Part shown: piece by piece, positions 43,801 to 55,800 of the stretch | Layout of the letters: each line of letters opens with the position of its first letter | Numbering within the stretch: position 1 is the first letter of the stretch | Assembly (NCBI GenBank): GCA_012845835.1 | Contig: JABAKD010000010.1 | Span: forward strand, 16,407,355-16,471,354 | Length of the DNA stretch: 64,000 nt | DNA from: Undaria pinnatifida | Lineage: Eukaryota > Sar > Phaeophyceae > Laminariales > Alariaceae | Direction of reading: 5' to 3' | Position numbers and translations under genes: made by a program | Notes under the pieces: model-generated | Seen by the model: the letters and a program-made list of their open reading frames with translations, nothing else | Databases searched by the model: none | Told to the model about the DNA's origin: nothing

Positions 43801-46800
43801 CCGTTCCATCTCCTCACCGTCCCCGAAGTCCAAGTCATCATCACCCAGGTCGAGGTCGTCGTCCTCGCCCCACCCCCCGCCTTCACCTGCCTCCTCCCCT
43901 CCCGCCGCTCCCCTGCCATTAGCAACTCCCATCCCGTCCCCTCCCCCCTCATCCTCGTCCAGATCAATATCCACGTCCCACTCTTCTCCCGTAGCCTCAT
44001 CACCCGGGGTGGCAGCGGCGGCAGCAGCAGCAGCGTCGGCCCCTAAGTCTCCTCCCTGCATCGGCCCCTTCGAGACCGCCAGGAGGGGCCAGTTGTCCGT
44101 GCGGACGATGGGTGTGGGGGGCTGGAGGAGCGCTGCGTCAGGTCGCGTCTGCGTGGGGCAGGAGGAGTGGGGTGGGCGCGGGGTGGGGGTTGGGGTCGGG
44201 GTATAGGGGAATGGGGGCGGGGGTGGGGTGGGATTGGGTGGGGGGTTGGGTGGGGGGCAAGGGGGAACATTACATAAAATAGAACGTCGAACAAAAGAAA
44301 ATATTTCAAAAAGAAACTATTCCAAAAACAGAAAATATTGAAAAAAAAAAATTGTACGTGTACAAAACACAAATATCGGGGAGCACTATTAATAGGTACC
44401 TCCGGGACGGGCATCCCCTGCGCCTCAAGAAGCTCCCTCAGTCTCGCCGCGTCTTCCTCCAACCCGTGTGTCGCGGCCGTCAGGTAGGCCAGAGAGATCT
44501 AACACATGAGGTGGGGGGGGGGGGGGGGGGCAGGGGGACAGAAACAACGCCAAGGGGAGAAACCGTTGTCACACATTCAATCTTCATTTGACGTGACTTT
44601 CGTTGTAGAAACCTTGTCGAAGGAGACGGTTGGCGTAAGAACCGTCGACACCTCCCCCACTTGTCCAGTGGACTCTACCAGCGCCATCCGCTCCGCCGTG
44701 TTTCCTAGCAAGAGGGCGTTGTGAAAGTGCTACCCCCTCCTACCCCCTCCTACCCCCTCCTACACCCCCGTCGCCTCACTCCTCCCCTCCCCAGCTCCAT
44801 GACGTGAGTACCCCCCTGCCCCCACCTCGCCCCAACCCCTCCCATCTCCCCCCCTTTAGCTCCACGACATGAGTACCCCCCCTCTTCCCTCCCCCCGCCG
44901 CCGCCTCTCTGGTCGGTGAAAACCCGACGTGCTCCGCCCCGGCATTGTAGGGATGCGAGGGAATATGATATCAACACTGCGGCCACGCATGATACGAGAA
45001 ATGAGTGCCTCCGCGCCCCCCCCCCCCCCCCTCGCTCCCGCCCACCCGCACCTGTCCCGTGGACTCTAGCACCGCCATCCGCTCCGCCGCGTCACCCAGG
45101 AAGAGTGCGTTGTGAAAGCGCGACATCACGTCGCCGCGGCGCTCGGCGATTTTGTGCATCTTGCGTAGCTTGTCCGTGTTCCCGGTCAGCAGGTAGAGGA
45201 ACGACAGCCGCTCGAAGTTCTTCGTGCGCTGGTATGCCATCTCGACCACCTACGCGAGGAATATCAAAACGAGGACAACAACACAAGCACACATTGCACA
45301 GAGTATCATGAGTTTAAATCGTCTACGAGCAGATACGGCGTTTCGGCCACCTGAGCGTAGGATATCCATTCACACACTGGAAATATCACCACACGTTATC
45401 ATTTACGAGCAGTAGGTCGTCTATGAGCAGGACAACGGGCAGGAGGTAGAAGAACGACAGCTGCTTGAAGATATTCGCAAGCTGGTAGCTGGTAGGCCAT
45501 CTCGACCACCTTTGCACGGATGGTGAAAAAAATGTTGCTTTGACAACCGAGTTAAAATTAACACTTTTCAATGAAATCATACCCGGTTACAAAGTATCAG
45601 GTACGCGCAAGTGCGGTACGACCGATGACAATGGAAAGCCGATAGTTTGACCAAAAAGTTTGCAAACTTTTTTTGGGGGTTATTTGCTGAAAGATTCTGG
45701 GTAACGTCGCTATGGGAAAAAAATGACTAAAGTGTTTTCCTCTGGCTCTTTCTTGGGTCACGTGGTCCAACAAATCAATTTGTCTATTTTTCATCAAGCC
45801 TTGATTAACACTGCCCACCAAACGCGATTGACTTCCGATCTCGAGATAGAGACAACCCATGGTCACTACTCTTCGTTCCGGACAAGGCCACATGACTGTA
45901 GGTGACAGCGCTGAAGAGTTCATCTCGATCCATGCCTAAAGGCGTGAGAGGTTGCTTGTGTTGTCTTGTGGTACTCCGTCCCATCTTCTCAAAATTCTGT
46001 TTTTCGCCCGTGGGGAGACGACAGAGAGTTTTTGTCTCAGCATTCTACACACCAGCCGCCAAACGTGTTTTTAACAGAAGCCTCATCGGCGCCCGCCACA
46101 AACCACCGGCCGTAGAGTGGGCGCTGTACACCAAGGGGGGGTCGGAGCCCCTAACGAGCTTGCCACGTTCAGAGTTCACGATGCTGTCGTTGATTTCGTC
46201 GAACAAAGTCTGTGGAGAACACGAAATTGCGCCGCGTCTAATCCAAGATCTGCTTGAGAATTTCTCAGGCCGATGTTGGCCAAGATCGCCGCGAGAAATC
46301 GTTTTTTTCCGGAATTCTGGAAAGTTTCAAAAAAGAATTCTACCAAATTGGATCCGAAGGCGAGACCGTTCAGGCAAAGTTTGGCTGGGATCTTCGAGAA
46401 TTTCAAACTTTTGGCCTTCAATTGTCATCGGTCTAATCCCAACCGCTTTAAAACTGCATAAACCTTTTTGGTGAAAAACTAACTGAAATTAGTGTGCGAT
46501 CATCTCTGCAGTTACACCATAAACGGGTTAAGCGTCATTTATTATACCTATCCGCCGGGGGATAAAGAGAAAAACAAATAAAAACAAAAATACACGAAAT
46601 ACAACCACTCGCACCATCGGACAAACAAAAACACGTACACCATTTATATCTGCCGAGGAGGTGGAGAAGCGCCAACCGCTTCAAGACTTTCGTGCGCTGG
46701 TACCCCATCTCGATCACCTGTTGGACACATCAGGATCTATCAAAGACTATTCAACAGATCATCTGCCTACAGGTAGATCCTATCTTTTGGTCGTGACGAG

Positions 46801-49800
46801 ATGCCGCACCTGGTGGTTTCCCTGCCTAAGAGCCTCGGTTCCAAGCTGCTGCCAGATGGAGTCGTCCGGCAGCTTCTCCGCCGTATGCATGGCCACCTCG
46901 ATGTTGCCGCAGGCCAGGGCCAGCCGGAACTTCGTCTGCAAAAACATAAAACATCGCCAGACGAACACAAGGGGATCAACATACAGCACAGCAGTCGACG
47001 GGAAATCGGGCAGCAGCCAACACCAACACCAACAACAACAACACCGCCGACACCACCAACATCACCAAACAAAAAACCATCGCCCCCACCCCCATCCCCA
47101 CCTCACCCACCCAAAACCGAATTTTTTGTCACTGACAAAGTGCATGTGAACCTCCGGGGATCTCTTCTCCCGCAGGTAATAGACGATCGGCTGTCTGCAT
47201 AATATCATCAACACCATTAAACAAACACCACCCCCGCCATCACCAACACCATCACCACCATCATCTCCATCTCCATCAACAGCACCCCCCCCCCCCCCCG
47301 CGCCCCGCCTGCGTACCTTGTTGTCGCTGACGAAGTGCAGAGCAACCTCCGGGAATCCCTTCTCCTGCAGGTAAGAGATGATCGACTGCCCACACAACCG
47401 GCTGTGGCGCACCATGTGCATGACCTCTCCGTACTTCTTGTCCTCCAGGGCAAGCTTGAACAAAGCCTAAAGACAGAGATCATAACACAAGGTAATACAG
47501 CTTTGTTAAAAACAGGTACAAGCACACAGATACAATCATATCGCGCCCCTCTTGCGCAAAACAACAATTACCAACTCCCCTCAAAATAAGAAATAATTAA
47601 TCACAATACATTACATTATCCCCCATAGCAGGTACATATTTTCGTTAATAAAGTTGTTTTAAATACGTCAGCTGCGAGTTTGACAACAAAAAAAAATGTA
47701 TAACTGTGAACCAGGTAACAGATACCGGTACCTGGTAAGTACTACTGTAGAAACAGGTAGGTATGCGTATGATATGCTATATGCAAGTGCTAAATTATAT
47801 TTTTTTGTTTACATGTCGGCCCATGAGCGCCAGTTAAAGACCAATCTATTTTTTCCGTTCCTTTGATTTCTCCTCATTCTTCATCTTCGTCACCTGCAGC
47901 GTAATCTTGGTATATCTGGTTTGCTAGCTGGTGTATGTTTCGCTGTCGTACCCAGTATATGTGGCAATGCATGGCCGAATCTCCCTACTCCAACTGCCAT
48001 GTATCAGGTATCAGGTATCAGGCATATCTGTCTAGTAGTTTGTTACCACAGAGCTTGTATCTCTTTAGCATGCCTCTCTGGTACAGCTAGATCATGCTAT
48101 ATAGGCACAGTAGTTTAGATTGATCCGAACTGACCTCCGTGTTGTCCATGTCGACTGTGCGAGTCTTCCCCTCTGTCGAGGACAAACATCATAAATATCC
48201 CGTACATAGATAGATAGACAAGATGGACAGATACTTCGAAGTAGACGTATACTTCTCGAGACAGATAGACAGGCAGGCAGGCAGGCAGGCAGGCAATTTA
48301 ACAAATCGTTGAGATCTGTTCCAACTGACCTCGGTGTTGTCCATGTCGACTGTGCGAGTCTTCCCCTCTGTCGAGGACAAACAACATAAATATCCCGTAC
48401 ATAGATAGACAAGACGGACAGATACTTCGAAGTAGACGTATACTTCTCGAGACAGATAGACAGGCAGGCAGGCAGGCAGGCAGGCAATTTAACAAATCGT
48501 TGAGATCTGTTCCAACTGACCTCGGTGTTGTCGATGTCGACGGTGCGAGTCTTCCCCTCCCTGTCCAGGCAAAACAGCTTCTTCCCCACGGTCTTGGTCA
48601 AGTACAAAGGCACGTCCAAAGTGCGGATGATACCCGTGTCTCCGTTCGGCAGTAGGTACTATAAGCAGAAGGGGGGGGGGGGGGGGGGGTACAGCGGGAG
48701 GGAAGCGGGTGGAGTTAGCCGACCGAACACAAGCCGAGGATGCCGCCCAAGGTGCTCAGACTGGTCACAATAGCTCACCACGACCACGACCACCACGACT
48801 ATGACTACCACGATCACCAAAACAACGACAGCAACATCAACAATGGGATCCGAAGGGTGCGCCAGCTAGCGTTGGGCTGCGAAAGCAACTGAGTTAAATC
48901 GACACACGACGCGTATGAAAATACGTGAAAGTGTGGTGAGCTAAAGCTTTATTGTTCCCCATCCGCCGGAGGATGGAAAAAAAAAAGAAAAAGACAGCAA
49001 CATCACAACCAACACCACAAACACCACCAACACCGCCAACACCAACACCATCATCCAATTTCTATTACACCACCATCACACCACATCCAACACCAACACC
49101 AACACCAACGACAACATCACCAACACTACCAACACCAGTAACAACAACGCCAGCAACAACACCAGCACCAACACCAACAGCAGCACCAACACCAACACCA
49201 ACACCAACAACAACAGAAAAACGAAAATCTCGGCAGCTGACCTTAATGTGGTTAAGGGTGGAGTAGACGAAGATGCGGTTGTTGACGTCCCAGGCTCCGC
49301 TCTTCACTCGCACCGTCTCCGACACCGTGGCGCTATGGGGCAGGGCAAGTCGGGGTCACGAAAAAGTCAACACGTCATAGTAAATCGAGGGCGTAGCGGA
49401 AACAGAACAACAGACAAACCAACAGCATAACTATTAATACAAACAAATGAAAAAACAGACGAAAGCTGAGACGAACAAAACCAGAGACAAACAACAGCAT
49501 AAACAACCAAAAAGCAGACTAGACAAACAAGCACGTCACCAAAAACACAACTAGAATACAAAAACACAAACACATAGCAACGAGTATCTATGAAGAAACA
49601 GAAAAGACAACAACCCCGGCGGCAACGACAACGACGAAAGCAATCATCCGGCACTTCCGCCTGGCGCCGTGCCCAAAATTCTGACGAACCCCCAACGCAC
49701 GGCCTAGCATGGCAACGCAAAACGATGCAACGACTCACAGCTGGTCGAGCTGCTTGGTCGCGATGACGACGGTGTGCTTGCTCGCCAGCGCCACGAGGCT

Positions 49801-52800
49801 GCAGTCATGGTTCCAGAACGTGTACTTCACGCGGGGGACCTAAGGAGGATGGCAGGCGGACAACAAACAGATGTAAAAAACAAGCAAGGATCGAGCATTA
49901 CAAAGCGGGGGGAAGTAAAACGCTTTCAGTTCCATCGCAGTCTCAAAAATCTTCTTCATATATCACAGACGGTTGGCCTTCCGGTTACGAGCGGTTGCGA
50001 ACGTGCGCTGAAACAATTTCTACGCGTTCCACCGCGCAATGCCAAAGATGCGTTCTCGCTCCCCCCTTCCATCTCCCCCCGCCCCACCACTCCCTCCCCT
50101 TTTCTCCCACCACGCCCCGTTCACCGCTCCCCCCCCCCCTCACCCCGTCCTCATTTCCCCTCTCCTGCCTCCCCCCGCAAAAACTCCCTACTTACCCTCC
50201 CACCCGTCCCCCCACCGCCTCCCCTCCCACCCAACCCAACCCCCCGACGACCCCCCCGTTCCCATCGCTCCCCTACCCAATCATGCCCCTCGGGGCACGT
50301 AAAAAAAACATATTCCCCCTCTCGCCCACATCCCGAGACCTTGCGTCTCTGTTGCTCGTACGTTGTCATCCGGTCACCCCCCCCACCCCCCCAATCCAAC
50401 CTGTCCACCCACCTGAAGCTCCGCCAAGACCTTGCGGCTCTGTTGCTCGTACAGCGTCATCCGGTCCTCGCAGCGCAGCAACAGCCGCCCCGAGGTCCCT
50501 CCGAAGTGCATCCCGTCCGTAGTCGGGTGGGGTGGGGTGCACTTCTTCGTCACCTCGTTAGAGAAGTTCTTGATCAGGATCTGGGAGGGATTGATGGAGG
50601 AGTGGGAGGTGGTGGTGGGGGGGGGGGGGGGGAGGATAATGGGGGGGGGGGTGACAGTGGGACGGAATAAGTTTCAGATCATCCCAGTGGCGTGATTGGG
50701 TACACGTGGGAGGGGACGGGGGGTGAACGGAACAATTTTTTTCGGTCCACATCAATCCACATCAACACGCCTCCTAGAGCGAACCACCCCATCCCCAACA
50801 CCTCTCCACCAGCTGGTCACCCCTCACTGGTCATCTCTCACCCCCCCCCCCCTTCCCCCTCCCCCCCCCCTTCCACACCCCCTTCCCTTCCCCTTTCCCA
50901 CATACCTGGCGGCTCTTGTCGAGCACCGCAAAGCGGTTGCGCGAAAGGAACACCGCGGCAAGGCAAGGCCCGCGGCGCATCTCATTAGGGTCCGCCCCAG
51001 CTCCGTTAGCACTCCCGTCCGTGCTGAAAAAGGTCATCAGCTCGTAGCACCCACCATCCGTGTCGTAGGTCACCTGTCCAGCGGAACGTAAAACGAGGGA
51101 CAGCGCAAAGGCTAACGTAATTGCAGGTATCGGGTAACAGCGGCGGGTGTGAAGCAATTATTCCTGTCATCGCGCTCAGCGCTGTTCAGTTGAAATCATG
51201 GTTGCCTAAGAACGTCATATCAAAACCCCCGCCCCCCCTACCCCCCCTCCTTCGATAATCAACAGCTCACCGTGCACCTCCAGCAAAATCCGAAAATATC
51301 AACACCAACACCACGCCCCCCCCCCACCACCCCCCCCCCCCCCCCCCCAACAGAAGCAAAGCCTGACACCGAACTCACCAGCGTGTTGCTCTCGACAGTG
51401 TTAAGCCCCACTTACACCCAGCCCCCCCCCCTCCCCCCCCCCCCCCCCAACCTGACATTCCCAATAACACACCACCACCCCCACCGCCACCCTTGAACCA
51501 CCGCTACCCCCCCCCCCACCCCCCACCCCCAACAGAAAACAAAGCCAAGCTACGCAATCACACCACTCGTACCCTCATCACCCCCCCCCCTCCCTCCTCC
51601 TCCCCCATCCCCACCCCCAACAGAGGCAAAGCCCTCACCGGCACGTTGCTTTCAGCAGGGTCGACTCCGCAGCCCAATCCTAACTACCACTACCCCCACC
51701 TCCACCTCCGACATAATCCCCCATCACCACCGCCACCACCACCACTACCAACAAGCCCTAGCCATCCCACCACCACCACTACCGCCATCAGCGCCACCAA
51801 CACTACCAGAACACCCCCCCCAAAAAAAACAAACAATACCCGGCAAGGAACTGACCAGCACATTGCTCTCAGCAGGGTTGAAAGAGTTATGCTGGAGGCT
51901 GCGCGGTCCCTGGCCCAAGCTCGCCCCTTGGCTCTGCCCCGGGCGGCGCATGCTGACGAGCGGGTGGTCTCTGCCAGTCTGCAGCTCGTGCACCCGTAGG
52001 TAGCGGTCACGCACGTACAGAAGACGCGACCCTAATGGAAAAAAAAATGGACAGGGAATGGGAATGGGGAGGAAGGGAGGAAAGGTGGGGGGGGGGGGGC
52101 ATCGTAAGGCGGTGCGGTGCAGACGGCAAGGTGTTGCGGCAGCGCCGTTTGCAGTTTTTTCTTTTCGTTTTTCATTGTTGTGTTGGGAATTAGCAAAAAA
52201 CAATCTCCACCTCCAGCTCTATCTTCATTTACACCTCCACCCGCCCCTTCATGTCCCCCATCTCGTATCTCCATCGTTCACCGTGGGTGTCGTAGGCCGG
52301 CCTTTCCCTTTCGAGCTTGAACACGATCATCCCGCTGTCGTGGCCGGCCGCCAGCAGGTTCTGCTCCGGGTGAGCCGCGAGGATCCAGAAGCGGTCATTC
52401 TCCCTGCGGAACGTCTGAACGCCCATGCGCTGGCTGATGTCCCACACCTGTTGATACAGCAGTCGTGAACCCGCGTTAGTGCGGTACCCTTTAGTGCGGG
52501 GTCCCAACTTAGTGCGGTCAAAATCGCTTATCACGAGCTTGTCCTACACAAAAGCCCCGCGTTATTGCGATACTGTCTAGTGCAGGGTCCCAGCTTAGTG
52601 CGGTCTAAATCGCTCATCACGACCTCGTCCTACAGAGTACAGCACCAAGCCCCGCGTTAGTGGGGTACCCTTTAGTGCGGGGTCCCAGCTTAGTGCGGTC
52701 AAAACAGCTGATCACGACCTCGCCCTACAACAAAATCCTGCCTTAGCGCGATACTTTCTAGTGCGGGGTGCCAGCTTAGTGCGGTGAAAATTCAAAATAT

Positions 52801-55800
52801 CACGACCTCGTCTACAGAGGACAGCACCAAGCCCCGCGTTAGTGCGGTACTTTCAAGTGCGGGGCCCTATCTTAGTGCGGTGAAAAATCGCTTATCATGA
52901 CCTCGTCCTACAGCGCACCGCACCATTTAGGGATAGTTCGATGCCCCACTCTAGGACGAGTATCATCTTCGACTTATGCATTGCACTAATGAGGAACTAT
53001 GATAAGTGCCACGCGCTCGCGCAGCGAGCGACCGGGGCGCACGATAAAAGCGTTGACAAGCAAACAAGCCCGGAACAAAAAACTGTCGCCGAACCGCACC
53101 CGCCGACGAAGCACCGTCTACAAAACACGATCTACACAGCACCGCTGTCTACACAGCATCGCCGTACGAACCCCCTTCACCCCCGCCCGAACCCTTCCCC
53201 AGCCCCCCCCAACCCCCTTCTCCCCAACTCCACCCTCCCCCTCCACCGCCCCACCCCTACCCTCCACCCCCCCATCCTCCCGCCCGCGACCCCCTCTTCT
53301 CCCCGTCCCCCCCTTCGAAAGCCGAGCGTAGGCGGGGGAGGGCTTTCCTCGGGTGGTTACATATAATGTCTCCTCACCCGGATGGCGCGGTCCTCGCTGT
53401 TGCTCACGATCAGCTCGCGCTTAGGGTGGAAGATGACGCACGAGACGTTGTTGGTGTGTCCCGTCATCGTGTGCACCTCCCACGCCTTAGTCTCGTTCAT
53501 GCGCCACAGCTTCACCTGCACGGAGGGGGTTGGAAAACCACAGGCGGGATGAATAAGGGGGGGGTAGGACAAGCGGAATGTTTAGATGGGGGTCGGAAAA
53601 CAATAGTCGGGATGGATAGGGGGGGCGGGGGGGTCATCGTGTGCACCTCCCACGCCTTAGCCTCGTTCATGGGCCAGTCACCGGGAGTTGGGGGGGAGGG
53701 CACAGGCGGGATGAATAGGGGGGAAGGGTATAAAAACACAGGCGGGATGTATATAGGGGCAAAAAGGGGAAGCAGCAGGTTTGAGGGAAGGGGGGGGGGG
53801 GGGTTGTGCGTTACACGGAAATCAAGGCACACCATTCGGCATGAAGCAGCGAAGCACCAACCAGCAGAACCCGCCCACACCATGTCCTATATACAATAAA
53901 ACCAGCTATTATATCGTGTGCCTCGAAGGTGAAAAAAATAAATGTCTCGAATTAGTATGAACTATCGAAAACATTCGGACACAGCAGCTTAAAAAAGCAG
54001 AAATCGCAAACCGCGACCAAGATCGACTCGAAAAGCATGCATGTCCTCCCGCCCCGCCCTATCGTCTGCTTCGAAAAATATCCATGCGGGTTTACCGGAA
54101 TGAATAATGATATCGTTGTTGTATGCCATAAATAGCTCCCTTCTCCATCCCGAATAAAAACAAACACCAAAGGATGGTACCTGGCGGTGGTCCAACAACA
54201 AAAAGAGCACAACAAAAACAAAAACGAAAAACGGTATAATACGAGCATATATCTGACAGCTATTCGCTCCGGAGATGAGCGGCAGCGTCCGCTGGAAGCT
54301 ATAGTGAGTAGCCCAGTTCACACGCCTTTATTTACCCATCACTATTAATATTAAAAAACAACAAAGCAAAAAAGCACACACACCAGATACCAGGTACCCG
54401 ATTCAAGAGCCCCATGGAACAGGACCGTTCTAATCTCCGTATAGGTCTTATCTTAGGTTCAGCATCGTACAAACAATATTAACCCCTCTACTACAACTGG
54501 AAACCCGTCTTGGGGGAAAAATTACTTGGAATTAGTATAAGCAGTAGTATAAGCCGGGAGGCTTGGGGCTCTATAGCGGTCAATAGTTAATAGGATGCTG
54601 GCGACTTCCAACATTTATTGGGTTGGGAAAAATGAAAAACAGTGTTAAAACCGACGAACACCATGTTAACCCAAGGTCAACCAGCCCACCAAAAAAAAAA
54701 GACAGAAAAAAAGAAGGTATTACAGGAACACGTATCTCTGGCCGACTCTTTCGCTGTTTTTTTCGTGGGTTGGGGTGGCCTCGTCTTGTGACTTTCGACG
54801 GTTTCAATACTGCTATTAATAAGTGTCTGCCAGTGGCGTGAGCGCGCAGCAGTAAGAGTAGGGTCATGCTGCGCCCGTCCCGTGCGATAATTTGCGTTGT
54901 TGTCGTTCGGACACCAGTTTTATCGTCGCTAACCAGCGATCGCCCACGCATAAATCGTCGTTGTTTCGTCATTTTTCCTTCGCGGAAGTCTCAAAGGGAT
55001 CAATATAATAGTACCAAAATGCCCTGCGTGTGCCGTATACCTCCTACCGCTACGCTTTCAATACACTACTGCAGTAAACACACACCCCCTCTATACCCGG
55101 CGTGTCCCGGGCTCATTCGTGTGGCGGATTCTGGAATCGTCAAGAAAAAACAATCAGTGTTTTTGCGCAGGTGGGACCACGTCTCGAGGGAGCGTCGGAT
55201 CGGAACAAGGCGACCTGACAAACCTCCTGACCCCACCTGACCCGTCCCATGACATTTCGATCACCTCCTAACCCGAGCCGACTCGAGGCCCCACTGAGTT
55301 CTTGAAAACCTCATGACCCGACCCGCGGGCCCGGTCATGACCCGTGAAAAACCCGGGTTTTTTTCGCTATTTTTCTTCCCTCTGAAGCCCCAAAGAGATT
55401 AACCCCGTTAGAGCCCCAATATCCTTCCCTATACTAACTTCAAGTAATTTAGTAAAAAAAAAGGGTTTCCAGTTGTACAGGCTTTTAAACGGGGTATACC
55501 ACGGTATAGCATTACCTGACGGTCGTCCGCTCCAGAGATGACGAGCGGCAGCGTCGGGTGGAAGCTAGCCCAGTTGACGCCCCTGTCGTGCCCCTCCAAC
55601 ACGTACTTCACCACGGCGTCGGTTCCCCCGAACAGGTCGGAGTTGACCCGCGAAACCATGTCGTCGTGTGGCTGCTATACACCGAAACGAACGAACGAGC
55701 GGCGGCATATTATAAAACGGATACATTTCCCTCCACAGCTGTCAGAATTTGTCCCTATCAGAAACGGGTTTTATAGTTTCCGCGCACAGACTGACTAACA

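Noticed and set aside
43741-44206. Plus-strand frames rich in Ser/Pro over 43.7-44.2 kb
   Set aside because: Antisense of the acidic Asp/Glu/Gly linker of COPA exon 17.
49774-50670. 298-codon plus-strand frame, Pro/His-rich
   Set aside because: It runs through C-rich intron and antisense COPA exons 9-10. The composition explains its openness.
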